Assembly (NCBI GenBank): GCA_963978895.1
Contig: OZ022241.1
Coordinates: 7,506,653-7,570,652 of the forward strand
DNA length: 64,000 nt
Direction: 5' to 3'
Source of the DNA: Erpobdella octoculata
Lineage: Eukaryota; Annelida; Clitellata; Hirudinida; Erpobdellidae
The notes under the pieces were generated by a model. It was not told where the DNA came from, did no database searches, and saw only the letters and a list, made by a program, of their open reading frames with translations. Shown here piece after piece: positions 1 through 36,915 of the stretch. A program made the position numbers and the translations under genes. How positions within the stretch are numbered: position 1 is the stretch's first letter; each line of letters begins with the position of its first letter.

Positions 1-24513
<24,513 letters not shown>

Positions 24514-25150
24514 TTTCCGTACGCCTTATTGAAAGTTTTGGAGCTAATTTTATGCCAGATGCCCTTCCTGTCGCATCCACTGTTGTTAGACGTGGCCCTA
24601 AGCCGATTTGTCTAAAAAGACTAAGCAAACTCTGCTTACCCCAGTTCAGATTTTACAGTTTGAGTTAAAGTTAGTTATGGAATTCCCATTTTTTCAGTTC
24701 GAGTTTAAGCTCAAATTATGAAAATCTAAATTTTTCAGCTAGAGGTTCCAGTTTTAATTCTTTTTTTCAGTTACAATTCATTAACTGACATGCTCAAATG
24801 CCGGATAAAAAGTAAAACCCTGGCTTACTGTGTAACAAAATTCAAATTTAATTTGCATAAAAAAGTTTAAAGAAAGGTTTTAAGCAATGTATTTCACATT
24901 CACCCAGTGGCATAGCGTAGGTTGCAGCATAACACCACCTCCCAAGTCCCCCAATAAATTAGCAGGACAGGGGCAAAAAAACAAGAGGAAGAGAGAAGGA
25001 ATGAAGGAGAAGAAAGAGGGGAGGTAGAAGGGTGGGAGAGCGAGGTGGAAAAAGAAAAGGAGTAAAAAAAGAAATGAAAAAGAGAGAGAAAAAGTGAGAG
25101 GGGGAAACAACAAAAGAAAAACCTATAAAAACCCTGGGCAGCCCTGCTAG

Positions 25151-25749
25151 TCTATATATATAAAAATGAATGTTTGTATGTATATATATTAATGTCCTTT
25201 ATGCATTGCTACACCATTCATCCGATCGTAATGAAATTTTCACACAACCTTGAGAGTCAAGGGGAATCAAATTTAGTGAAAATATTTTTGAAATCCGTCA
25301 CAAAATGAGCGGAGCGGAGCGGGTGAGCGAGCGGGAACTATATATATATGTTTGTGCGTATGTATGTATGTGTATGTGCATGTATGTGTGTCTGTGTGTG
25401 TGTTTATGTATGTACTCTCGGAGATACCCGGCGTTGCCCGGGTTTTTAGAGGTTTTTCTATTGTTTGTCTCTTTCTCTCCCGTTTCCTTTCCCACCTGCT
25501 TTCCCACTCCTGTTTGCTTTCCCGTTTTCGGTCGTTTTCCCGCTGCCGGTCGCTTTCCCGCTGCCGGTCGCTTTCCCGCTCTCGGTCGCTTTCCCGCTCC
25601 CGGTCGTTTTCCCGTTCCCGGTCGCTGTCCCGTTCCCACTCACGTTTGCTCTCCCATTCCCGCTCACGCTTGCTTTTCCGTTCCCGTTCGCTGTCCGTTC
25701 CGGGTCGCTTTCCCGTTTCTATAATAGACAAACTAACCCACAAACATTC

Positions 25750-25780
<31 letters not shown>

Positions 25781-26406
25781 TAGCAAATCTATTTTGCGTT
25801 TTATAGGCTAACAGAAGTTATGAAAGAATGTAAAAGAGAAAATGAGCGTGAACGGGAACGGGAACGGGAGGGCAACCGTGACCGGGAATGGGAGAGCAAG
25901 CATGACCGGGAACGGGAGAGCAAGCGTGAGCGGGAACGGGAAAGCGACCGGGAACGGGAAAGCGACCGGGAACGGGAAAGCGACCGGGAACGGGAAAGCG
26001 ACCGGGAACGGGAAAGCGACCGGGAACGGGAAAGCGACCGGGAACGGGAAAGCGACCGGGAACAGGAAAGCGACTGGGAACGGGAAAGCGACCGGGAACG
26101 GGAAAGCGACCGGGAACGGGAAAGCGACCGGGAACGGGAAATCGACCGGGAACGCGGAAAGCGACCGGGAACGCGGAAAGCGACTGGAATCGGGAGAGCA
26201 AGCTTGGAAGGAAACGCGAGCAAGAGAGAAAATCGATAACAAAACTTCTGAGCGGGAAAGCGACCGGGAGCTGGAAAACGACCGAGAGCGGAAAAGCGAC
26301 CGGGAACGCGACGAAAACGGGAAAGTGGAGAAGGAAACGGGAGCGAGAGAGACAAACATTAGAAAAACCTCTAAAAACCCCGGGCAACGCCGGGTAACCC
26401 CGCTAG
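25151..26406 (+). mobile_element. composite Helitron-like element with a nested inverse copy
   Basis: 25151 begins TCTATATATATAAAAATG directly behind the CTAG end (25147-25150) of another copy. The conserved tail in forward sense follows (25195-25345). 25421-25775 is an inverse-orientation copy nearly identical to 11290-11640. 25776-26406 resumes forward sense with a long 18-bp minisatellite (about 25930-26180) and ends CCCCGGGCAACGCCGGG then CTAG before T. All reading frames through the minisatellite stay open only because of the repeat. Confidence 0.65.
25925..26180 (+). repeat. 18-bp GC-rich minisatellite
   Basis: About fourteen units of GGGAACGGGAAAGCGACC with few substitutions, the longest and most regular array of this family in the window. 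Reverse-oriented arrays are at 8520-8630, 11380-11600, 14220-14340, 14770-14960 and 25500-25720. The unit length divides by three, so every frame translates as a hexapeptide repeat (ERESDR, NGKATG, RSLSRS and so on). Confidence 0.95.
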
Positions 26407-27710
26407 TTAGCATATAAAGTAAATAAAGACATCAAAGTTCAAAGAACAATAGAAAACCAGAAAACTAGTTATAACACAATTCAAAAATAGCAAGAAAATA
26501 ATAAACTTTATGATGACTAAGTATTTTTCAGTTAATATTCAGTTAGTATTCTTGTTTATCAGTTACAGTTTACAGTTTCAGTTATGTGCTCAATTTGACT
26601 AACTTAATCAGATTTTTTTAGTTAATCTGCAATTTCAGTTATAATTACAGTTAACTGGAACATCACTGCCTCCATGAAGTACCAGGTTTCAAGACCAAAT
26701 TGTTCCTCTATCCAGGTAGATTTTATATAACTTGCAAGGTTCGGTCTTACATGCCTTGAATTATGTCCGATGCCTTCTGTTACTAGGGAATGGTAGTAGT
26801 CTTATTGGCACAGACGTTTTTGTTTATTTAATTTTTTACCGGCCCGGCGTTGTTGGGACACATTGGATCTAATACCCAATGCATCTGACTTATCATTCCA
26901 TGCGTGTAAGACATCACCCTTTATACCCAACATATCGGACCTATTATTCAACGCGTGTAATACATCAGACCTATTACATAACGAATCAAGCCTATTACAC
27001 AGCACACTGGTCCCGTTGTGTGTTGAATAATAGTTCCTGATAATAAGTCTGATGAAAGGGTTAATATGTTGAGTCCAAACATGGGCCGGATGTATTGCAT
27101 AATAGGTCCAATGCAGTGTTTATTTATAGTTATAGTCCAACATGTTATGTTAATAAGTCACTTTGGACAGTTCATCGACACCAAAAATCGTGCAAGGAAT
27201 CCCACCATAGCGGCAAAACTCATGTTCGAGAAATGCTGTTCGGTGAAAAAGGTTATTGTGGAAAGCCTGTCAGTAATATGACTGGGCCACATTTTATAAC
27301 ATACATAAATCATAAATAAATTATGATCAGTAAAATTAATAATTAATATAAAATATAATAGTATAGTTAGACGAATTTTTGCCTGTGTTACATGTTGACT
27401 AATACAACTTACATAACTTCTTGCTGGCAATTATTAAAGTCATCGCAAAATTTTTTTAGTTCTAGGCATGCAACATCCTGACATGTTTTATTATGATCTT
27501 GGATGTCCAAAAAAGCTTCCATATCTCAAAAAATCAAAACATGCAACAAAACAAAAAGTATTATAAATTTTCAAAATGTGTCGATTAAATAACTGAAACG
27601 GATTGTATGAAAAATGGAATGATTCCTTTCGCACTTCAGGACCACGGACCACGGCCCTTAAATATCGCTACATGCAGATTGTTATGTGGTAAAACGATGA
27701 AAAGTGAATA

Positions 27711-27789
<79 letters not shown>

Positions 27790-28363
27790 ATACATAGATA
27801 ATTTTTTATAATGTTTATCGTGGCTATTCCAACCAAGAACACCACCTTCCAGCCATGCGCGTATAGTAGTAAAATGAAAATAAAAATCTTATAAACAACC
27901 CTGGAGTACTAGTAGACTAGTTGTAGAATACGGTTTGTAGGGCGCGTGACATTGTTACATAAGGTAGGTTTCAAGACAAAATGTAATTTCTGCCTGATCC
28001 AAGAAATCACAATCAGTAATATGTCGTCGTTGCAGTAGTTATACTTATATACTATATTATATAGTATAGTGACTAGTTAGACAGTTAGATAGACTCACTA
28101 TAGTACTATAGCAGTCTTCACACGATCATTCCTTATTTACTTACACTGTCAGACTATTTTATTATGACTACACCTTGCAAATAACTTTACATTTTTACAT
28201 TGTAACTCGTTTTGATAGTTTGATAGTGATATCAGATTTGCATCTATTTTTGTTAGTGTTCTTTGCTTACAAATGTTTATTGTTTGTATATTTAATTTTT
28301 TCATGTTTATATTCTAAAATCACTTTCAGACAAAATTTCTCAGCAATAATAAGAAAAGGAAGA

Positions 28364-31300
28364 ATGTCAAATAATTATAACAGAGGTGGATTTATCAATA
28401 ACAGACAAAGTGGTTATCCTAGACCTAACTCAAATATATGGAATAATCATAGCTATAAACAGACTCAAGAAAAATTGCAATATCTGTATGATATTTTTGG
28501 AAGTTCTCTTGAAACTCAAATAATTGATGATGTTGTACAAGCCTGTGATCAGAATAGTGCGGTTTTTATTAAAATTCATTTAGTAGACTCGTGATAACCA
28601 GTCAAAAATAATTAAGGCAAATTTCTAACAAACATATATATTCAGATATAAGAAATTAGTATGTTAGTAATTTGTTAGTTTGATACTAAGTCGTTATATA
28701 ATTTGTATAAGTAGATAATTCATCTAATTTATTTTTGACTACATTAAGTTATCAGTCGTGTTAAAATCAATTGCTTTATTAAATATTTAAATTAATCTAT
28801 ATATTTTATATCAGTTGAAATAGCCACAGAGCAGTTGCTGCAGCTCATTTCTGGTGATCAAACAAATCTCCACCACAAGGTCGACACAATGCAACAAAGT
28901 ACAGCAAGCAATACACAACATCCTAACAACAAAACATATACGTCTCCTGCACAGTTACCTTCTCTGAACTCGGAGACATTCAATTTGACTGTGAAAAATA
29001 GCATCTGTCAATCTTCGTTATCTGCTGAAGCTGCAGAGTTTGTTCCAAACTCCTTCAATACGGGTAGGAAACCGTGTCCGATCAAGCCCCCTCCTCCTGC
29101 ACTGAGTGATTATTTCTTTCCAATCGGGGGCTCGTACAAAGGAAATTCATGTAAACTGTCAAATGAAGCTGCATCAAAAGCTAACAACAATCGAAGCAAA
29201 AATAATGTTGCCGATCATCCAACGAGTGATAACTCATTTGGGTTGAAAAATAAAAGAACAACACTTTTGTCATCTCAAGAGGCTCTTGCACTTGTTAAGA
29301 AATATGCCACAAGTAATGAGAAAGTTATGATACTTCTCAGGGGTTGTCCAGGATCGGGAAAAACCACTCTTGCCAAGTAATTTATTATTCTTGTTTTTTC
29401 TCTGACCTGTAGATTTTGAGCCTGTAATTTTTTATTAGTTTTCATTAAAATTATTTTTTATGTGAGTATCTTAAATATTGATTACCGTATTATTTCGCAT
29501 ATAACATGCATTTATGAAGGACTGGAGAGGGGTTAAAAAAGATGTGGCTTTATAAATAGACACTTTTTTATTGGCAAAATGTTTTTTATATATTATCAGA
29601 AATAATATATAAAAAATTTGACATATTTACATTTTCTGATTGACAGAGCAACATTCTTTTCATGATGTTTTCAGACACGTCAGAGTGTGCATTATATGCG
29701 TAAAAATACGGTAACTAAAAATAAAATAATTAAACTAATTTTGAATATTTAGGCACATAAGGCTGAATGGAGTGGTTCTGTCAACTGATGATTATTTCAA
29801 CAGTTCTGGAAGGTTCACATATTGTGCAAATCAACTCACTGAAGCTCATGATTGGAACAAAGAAAGAAGTTTGTTATTTTTATAATTTTATACATGTTTA
29901 TTTATTTATAAATTTATTTATTTATTTATCTCTTTATTTTCTTAATCAAGCTTGTTGTTTTTTTTTTACTAAATTTGGTTTTTTATCTAATGATTAGCTA
30001 AAAAGGTGATGGAGGAGTCGATAAGTCCAGTGATTATTGATAATACAAACACGCAAGTGTGGGAGATGCTGCCTTATGTTTCATTTGTAAGATATCTATT
30101 ATTATTTTATTTTTTATAATTTTTTTATTATTTTCATTTTTTTTAATAAGAAACTCGGAATGACCAGCCTGAAGGTTCACGTCTCAACGTGGCCGATTTT
30201 TTTTGGAAGCATTTGATTTTTTAGCTGAAAATTATTTTTTAAAATTTATTTAAATAGTTTTTATTTTAAAAATGAAATATTAGTTTCTTAAAATGTCATT
30301 TATGAATTAAACAAAATTACAGGCCAAGAAACACGGTTATCATGTGGAAGTTATCGAACCAGCCGTTCACTGGCGGATGAAACCGGGCGAATTGGCAAGG
30401 TTGGTTGGTCGTAACATTTGCAATGTTGTTTCCATACAAATATAGAATATAACACACTCATGCTGTTAAGGATCCTATAAGAATTCCTCAATGCATGCAC
30501 AGTTCACCTAAACACTGCATAATAACTGCATATGTGTTTAACATTATATGAATTTAATAATTTGCCATTTTCATATGCTCACAGAAGTAAACAATAATGA
30601 GTTGAAAATTGCATGTGAGTCAGTGTGTTTCTTTTGTTTTAATCCAGGTTGAACACCCACGGTGTAAGAAAAGACAAAATAATGAAAATGCTGGACAGAT
30701 ACGAAGGTAATATAACTGGAAATGATCTTCTCCAAATGATGGGACCCGAAAAGGAAGACTCAAAGATACAAGAGGAACATAACGAACAACTTTCAAAGTT
30801 TAAATCCCCTCTTAAAGCTTCTTCGACTGCTACGGATAAGAAGGACTTTATTAATTTAATGTAATTTCATCTTCATTGTGTCATGTTTTATTTGTAAATT
30901 TATCATTGGATTTTACCGGAAATATGATGCTATTTTTCCAATGAAGGTATGGGGAAAGAAGGACTGCTAAGGAAGAAGAGTCCAATCACGACGGGGGTGA
31001 GATGAGCAGTTCTAATTCAGACAGTGTTCCCGATGACTCTAAAGATGACAGCATAGAAAAGAACAAAAATGCTGCTATGCTAGAATGGGATGGGGAGTGT
31101 GCCACAATGAGGGAGTGGATGGATTGGGGTGAGAATAGAGAGCAGCATAGTAATTCACCAGATGTTGATGATGATGATGATGGTGAGAAGAAACAGAACA
31201 AAGCTGATGCAAGTGACGAGAATGGTGATGATCTTTCGAAAAAAGATCCTAATTTTGCAGACGCATCATCAGTTGGGGAAGTTAAAGATCAATCCGTTAC

Positions 31301-33971
31301 AGATACTGAGGAGATCAGTGCTGTCCTTGAATCAGACAAAACTAGTTTTTCTACAGATAGTGGTGAAATTGAATGGGATGTTGTTGAAGATGAAAGTGAT
31401 TTAACAGATGATGCCTTGATATCTTTGCCTAAAAGATATTCCAAAAGTGTTGAAACAAGTGCTAGAGACTTGATGATGATTGATAAATTGGAAAGAGAAA
31501 ATTACCAAGGTTATTTAAAAGATTTCTGTAGCATAATAACCCCTAACTCGTCTTCAACACAGTTCTCGAATGTGCCTTCACTGGAACCATCTTCTAAGAT
31601 ACCAGACATTCTTTATCTCCACCAAAGTGCCCAAACGGACGACACGGAATTTTTAGACGTGGCAGAACAGCTGGACCTTCTTGCTGGTTGTTTTCCTTCT
31701 ATTGATCCGGATCATCTCAAATTTCTTTACGAAAGTTGCGGTAGAAATTCTAATGCATTGGCCGACATTTTATCGGAGTTCGGGTATCATTTCAATGAAC
31801 CGACGTTAGAGAATCAACTTGCCCAAGCGATTGTTATCGACAAAACACCGAAAGCAAAGAACAAGCAGAGAAAAAGCACTTGCATTGAATCAGTTGTTGA
31901 GGATGCAGTCAATCCTGCCATCATTGAAGCTTTGAACGGTTCATCAGTCGAATTGTTTCCAACTTTAAACATAGGCACCCAATTTGGCCAAATGCTTTTT
32001 GGTATGTTTGGCTTTCCCTCTGGCTTTAAAGGTATGTTTATGGTTATATTTTCGTGGGGTTTAGGTTAATACTAAGTACTCCTACTGGTGTTTACCATAA
32101 ATTGTAATTATTATTAAGCTCCTGTGAAAGAAGAAGATTATAACGTGAAGGTAAATGCTGAATTGGCTGAAATGATTTATAAGATGTGGACGTCAAATTT
32201 CGTTCCTGATACAGGTTGGTAGATGTTTTTGAATTTTTTACCAAAAATTTGATGAAAATTTCAATTTTATAATTGTTTCTTGCTATATTTAGTTGCAGAC
32301 GAGAGTCCAGATGTGCCAGACCTTCCCCTCGTGGTTGATCAAAATGTATGTATGATTTTACAGTTACATATTTTCATCAAAAATTTCAACTTTAATTTAC
32401 TTTTTAAATAATGAAGATTCTTTTACAGGTTAATATCGATGTTTCGAAACATTTGTCCACAAAAATTAAGAGGAAACAATTGGAAGAAAGCTTTCCAGGA
32501 ATTAACAAGAAGATTCTTGAAAACATATTCGAAGCATCTGGGTACCTTTTCAGAGAATATTATTAATTTCCAGATAAATTCTTTTTAGTCATTTGCGAGT
32601 CTAAATTTTATTTTGTTTTATTCAGTTATTCACTGCAAATAGCGAGTGAAGCAATCAGAAATTCTCCTGAACTCACAGCTCCTCCTAAAACAGACATGAC
32701 CAAAGAATTCATCAAAAATCTTGAAAATGATTTGATGAAAAAAGCTCTCGAAGCCAGTATTAAAGTTTGTTGTTGTTGTTTTATACTTTTATTAGTAATT
32801 TTAATGTTCACGAAAATCGTATTCACAATTCATGTTAATTATATGTTTGTTTTATTTTATTTTTTCTCTAAGGAGTCGACCAACGAGGATGAGTCACAAG
32901 ATGACACTGACAGCGACCGGGAATGCTCGGACATGGATTACGCTTACGAAGAAATGGTTTCGAAAATGAACGAGTCGTTCAGGCAGTACAAACTGGACAT
33001 CGAACAAACTAAGAAAGCCTTTGGCTTGAAGAAATTTGCCGAGGCTAATTTCTATTCGTCGAGAGCCCACGTGTGGAGGAACAAATACGTTGAAGAGAAA
33101 CAGTTGTCTGGAGAGTTGAGAAATAACAAGATGTTAGTAGATTTGCTATTCATATTGACAAATATTCATATTCCAGGTATTTTTTTAAACAGTTGTTTTA
33201 TGTATGATTTTAATTCATTGAAACTAATTTCGTTTGCTTGTTCTGGCTTGCAGAGCTGTTACCTCAGCTCAGAGTGGTTCAGTTGATCTTCATGGATTGA
33301 AAGTTAGAGATGCTCTGAATCTTTTACCACAAGTTCTTTCTACATATAGAAATGGTAAGATATAACTAAAATGTGCGTTTTTTATAGCATGTAACAATGA
33401 ATGTTTTATTAGGTATCTATTTAATCAGCTTTTGCAAATGAGGGAAACTTTGGGTGAATGTGTAATTGGAAAAAATAATTTATAAGTTGTGAATGTTGTA
33501 AAAAATTTGTTCCATACATGACAAAGGCCAAATTGTATTCAAACGTTTGTTCATTTCAGGTTTGATAAAGAAATGCAAGATAAAAAAGAATTTCTTGTTT
33601 GTTATAACCGGTCGAGGTAGCCACAGTGTGGGGGGTGTTCCAAAAATCAAGCCAGCCATTGAAGACTATTTGAAAAAACACAAGTTTTTGTAAGTTTTGT
33701 TTTTACAATTTTTCAGGTATTTTTTATTAAAATCGGTATTGTTTGGTCAATTCATTTTTGACTCCGTTCTTATTAAGCCATAGAAATTTTCAAAATACAG
33801 GTGATCACATTAAGTGACTGATACTGTACTTATATTATATAATTTAATACTCTTCAGACGTGTACATTATAAAAGATATTTCCTATGTTTGCTACATAAA
33901 ATATGTTTTTTTCCTGCAGTTTTACAGAGGCCACACCAGGAATTTTGAAAGTTCATTTGAGATGTTCATGA
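28364..33971 (+). CDS. N4BP2: N4BP2-type protein: CUE, P-loop kinase, DUF1771, Smr nuclease
   Basis: Fifteen coding exons join in phase: 28364-28556, 28815-29376, 29753-29868, 29998-30086, 30323-30399, 30648-30860, 30947-32031, 32119-32214, 32293-32345, 32429-32541, 32636-32764, 32873-33132, 33254-33354, 33560-33689 and 33920-33971. Domains in order: a CUE-like ubiquitin-binding helix bundle (YDIFGSSLETQIIDDVVQ); a polynucleotide-kinase-like ATPase with Walker A RGCPGSGKTT, STDDYF and IIDNTNTQVWEM; acidic linker; two more CUE/UBA-like segments (LLAGCFPSIDPDHL, LEESFPGINKK); DUF1771; and a C-terminal Smr domain with VDLHGL and TGRGSHS. N4BP2, yeast Cue2 and nematode NONU-1 form a family tied to mRNA cleavage at stalled or collided ribosomes. 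The ATG at 28364 starts the conserved part. The frame is open further upstream. Confidence 0.9.
29484..29712. mobile_element. miniature inverted-repeat element in N4BP2 intron 2
   Basis: Begins ACCGTATTATTTCGCATAT and ends ATATGCGTAAAAATACGGT, an imperfect terminal inverted repeat, flanked by TT and AA. About 230 bp, non-coding, inside the intron between the P-loop exon and the next kinase exon. Confidence 0.75.
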
Positions 33972-34039
33972 ATGTGCTCAATTAATATCTATTTACAATA
34001 CAGGCAGCTGCAGTTAATCTTGTTCTTTGGTTTTTTAAT

Positions 34040-34045
34040 AATAAA
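34040..34045 (+). terminator. candidate polyadenylation signal of N4BP2-like gene
   Basis: AATAAA about 70 bases after the stop codon. Other weaker candidates lie further downstream. Confidence 0.45.
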
Positions 34046-35272
34046 ATTATGTTTAATTTATTTTAAACTGCTTCGTATGTAGTCAACTTAAATCTAGCAG
34101 TTTTGTACCTGTTTCTGTAAGTATTTCTATATGTATTTTAAGTTTATTTTGGACCGTTGCTTATAATGTTTGTATATTTAGTAGTCAACTTTATTGTTAA
34201 AGCAGATTAGCTTTCATTTTTATGGCTTTCCCATCTTTCAACCAATGTAGAAGCTTTACCTGTTTTATTGTATATGTTTAATTTGAAATTTGTACTCATT
34301 AAGCATTTTGAATTCAAGTTACCATTAATGCTCTCTAGCTATCTCGCCATGCATTTTTATTACAAATATTTTTTTTTAACTGCAACATTAATTTTACCGA
34401 AATAATACATTTTAGTCTGGTTTGGTTGAGGGTAAGTGGTCTGGAGTGTGAAGATTTTAATGTTGACTTTAGTTTGGTTGAGGAGTTAGAAGTATGTGGT
34501 GTGAAGACTGACTTTTTTTAGAACCGCTTGAAGTTTGGTTTATTTATTCGTAAATTTAAAATAATAGATTTGTTTTTATTTGTATAATAAACAAAATAAT
34601 TGCTCAGGATTTTGAAGTGAGGCCCGAGGTCGATTCCTTCAATAGTTTCTTTTTCAAACTTTGCCTCTGTCTTTGTCAGTCCATGAATCGTGAAAAATAG
34701 TCTTTTGGTATAACCTCCATCTCTAGGAACAATTTTAAAATGTCTAGGAATGCTAAAATGATCCTGGAAATGTGTACAAACAGCATTGGCGAAGAGTTTA
34801 GAAGGAGATTCCAGACCCTTGGAAATGTGAAAAACCAAAATTTTGTCAATTGCCTGAATCGGCCTAGGCAGTCGGCAAATTATCAAAAAATGGTAACTTT
34901 ATTTTTTGAGTAAATACTAATTTTTACATCTGTAACACAGTTTTTGAGTAGCGGTTACTCCAAAACAAACAACTGGCTATATTCCACCAAACATGTGAGG
35001 TCCCTGTAACTAAATTTTCAAGAAATTGTGAAACACGTTTCTGTTTATTTTTTATAGAAGAATCTAGATATCGAATTTCAAAACCTTCTCGTTTTTGGTT
35101 TTTGAGATATACGTTTTTTTTTAGAAAAAATTTTATCTTCTGTTTTATCTCATCAGAAACAAAATTTTCAAAAACCCTTTTAGGGGGTGCTTATGCTATA
35201 AATGTAAATAAAAGTTCCAAATTTCACGTTTCTAAGATGAGGCGTTTCAGCTCCGCTTTAAGGCAAACTCCG
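34046..35272. other. non-coding spacer with satellite relic
   Basis: 34050-34860 shows nothing recognisable. 34880-35060 is a reverse-oriented relic of the 157-bp satellite. 35100-35250 matches, in reverse, the motif block at 12220-12340 (GAGGCGTTTCAGCTCCGCT, AAATTTCACGTT), so both parts of element HC occur here in the same relative order. Confidence 0.6.
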
Positions 35273-35918
35273 CAGGCCTGGATTAACCATTAGGCAAACA
35301 AGGCACGTGCCTTGAGCACCAAGCGCTTGGGGAACCACAGGTCCTCAAGAAATATGTTTTTTGAACAAACTTATGTCCAGAAATAACTAAATTTTAATAC
35401 AGAAATACTTTATTGTAGGTTTTATATTAGTGATAATAGTACAAACAAGTATAGTATAGTTAACAGCTGTTTTCCTTTCATAATTTTAAACTAAATGTAA
35501 ATGTATAACATTAGGGCGCTACTTCGTATATCAATTAATACCTCAGCAGCGCCGGGAACTGCTAGCGCATATGGGATCACACAGTGTTACCTGCCACCCG
35601 CACGTGTCTCCGAAATCAGAATGTGCCGAACCCTATTACATCCCAGTCGTGAAACTGGTACTCATTCATCGACCAATGAAGGATGAAAGGCTGAGTTGGC
35701 CTGAGCAGTGTGAGTGAATTCCTTGCTCAACAGAATTACGCCTCGCCGTGACTGAGATTTGAACCCACGACGGCAGGATGATAGCATAACTGCTTTCACC
35801 ACTGTGCTACGGCGCCTCTACCAGCGGTCAGTGTCAGTGAAAGATCAGGACCCCCGGACAGTGGGGGGAACCCATGTGAGTTTGTGCCTTGGGCACTAAA
35901 TGGTTTAATCCGGCCCTG
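35273..35918. mobile_element. hAT-type element with a SINE inserted in it
   Basis: The left end CAGGCCTGGATTAACCATTA and the right end TTAATCCGGCCCTG are inverted relatives of the common hAT terminus CAGGGCCGGATTAA. GGCACGTGCCTTGAGCACC near the left pairs with TGTGCCTTGGGCACTAAAT near the right. Flanking 8-mers match only partly. The middle is occupied by the SINE at 35505-35822. Confidence 0.68.
35505..35822 (-). mobile_element. tRNA-derived SINE, copy 2
   Basis: On the minus strand it reads GGTAGAGGCGCCGTAGCACA (A-box region), CGTGGGTTCAAATCTCAG (B-box region), the shared central motif GAGCAAGGAATTCACTC, then a body ending GAAGTAGCGCCCTAATG. Its 3' half is also present at 58768-58955. Confidence 0.78.
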
Positions 35919-36090
35919 GAAAACCGGAGAAAGCTGAAGATGAAATTTTTTGAAGAAGAATAAGCACAACAAACGAGAGGAAACAAAGCAGCATGAGAGA
36001 GGACAAGAAAAGGATTATTTCTTGGCGGTCAGGTCTGCCCTAAAAACGGAGTAACCGCGGCGTTGCTGTCAGAAAACACCAAAACAAAGA

Positions 36091-36770
36091 ATGAAGATGG
36101 GAGTATTTCTGGTAGTGGTCTGCCTCAGTGTGGTCCGAATGGTAAGGCTGTTGAGAGTTTGGTCGCAGAAACAGCTGAAGCAGTGCTGAACACGGTTCTG
36201 AAACAGCCTTGTTGCTGGTGAAAAAAATATTGTGGGTTGCTGCGGTGAAACCCAGTTTGAACTGGAGTCCTCCAACTGTGTCTCAGAACATGTGACAGAT
36301 GACGGTCGTACAGACTGCACAATCAGGTGGGGCACGAGGAAAACAAATAAAGGAGAATTGCTCCTGTTTTGTGGCGGGGCGCCACTGAGGTGGACCCTGT
36401 AGCTGAGTTTTTCTAGACTCTGACAGATTCTGGGAAAGTTGTCAGATTTGTCGGAAAAGTTTTGGAGAATTGGAGGCGCCTGGTGGTGTCGGCGCCCGGT
36501 TGCAGACAAATTCTGGCGTGTTTTGAGAACCGGAGTTTTGCATAGGGGTCCACCTGGATTTTTGTGAGCAGGCCGTAGATGAGTTGTGTCCAGATTATGA
36601 GCGCCTCTTAAATTTAAATGGTCGTGGAAACTGCGCAGGGTGCCTTTCAAATATAAACTACAAGGCTTGCTTGGTAGAAGATCGTTTCGAGAGACTGGAG
36701 GATTGCTTGATCAAATGTACCCAACACAATGTCGCAGAAAAGATTTTCAACAGTTTGGTATTTTTATAAT
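36091..36770 (+). CDS. possible small secreted cysteine-rich protein gene (uncertain exons)
   Basis: A GC-richer island. ATG at 36091 opens a signal-peptide-like exon, MKMGVFLVVVCLSVVRM, ending exactly at a GTAAGG donor (36142). A downstream segment (about 36256-36325) can be read FELESSNCVSEHVTDD then GRTDCTI before a GTGGGG donor. A last open segment (about 36545-36768) reads through LCPDYERLLNLNGRGNCAGC and KACLVEDRF to ERLEDCLIKCTQHN, with about seven cysteines. The first join keeps phase. The second does not with the donor and acceptor I can see, so either exon choice is wrong or the gene is decayed. No family recognised. The long minus-strand frame over the same bases (36069-36650) looks like a shadow. 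Confidence 0.35.
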
Positions 36771-36915
36771 AGTTTATGTCCTTCTTTACGCCAGGTGTTT
36801 TGAGACTTACCTATTTTAATTGTCATGAGGAGGATGGGTATAGGTAAACCTAATAGGAATTTCAAATTTCAGCTCAATTGGATGACGGGAAGGTAGTTAA
36901 TTTTCATTTTCAAAT

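Larger units (their letters stand above)
24514..28163. other. spacer between THADA and the N4BP2-like gene
   Basis: A 3.8-kb divergent spacer. Contents: a GGATGCCCTTCCTG-type repeat (24545-24640), Helitron-like copies (24940-26406), a degenerate array with ACCTATTA and GCGTGTAATACATC motifs (26850-27060), an unassigned stretch at 27060-27600 and (AT)n at 27713-27785. Short open frames at 27066-27430 match nothing recognised. Confidence 0.6.

Noticed and set aside
25801..26417. Long overlapping frames with ERESDR, SRSRSL or PVPGRF repeats, resembling RS-domain splicing proteins
   Set aside because: They are translations of an 18-bp minisatellite in Helitron-like repeats, open in all frames, and the same peptides appear at five other copies.
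27066..27430. Three overlapping frames on both strands
   Set aside because: None has recognisable motifs, and the overlap on both strands suggests chance in moderately GC sequence.
28175..28363. Hydrophobic N-terminal extension in frame with the N4BP2-like start
   Set aside because: Family proteins start with the disordered region before the CUE domain. The upstream frame is AT-rich, contains an acceptor-like site (TTTCAG) and is probably 5' intron or untranslated sequence.
36069..36650. 193-codon minus-strand frame
   Set aside because: No family resemblance, proline/threonine-rich composition. The plus strand of the same bases has a signal-peptide-like exon with a good donor.
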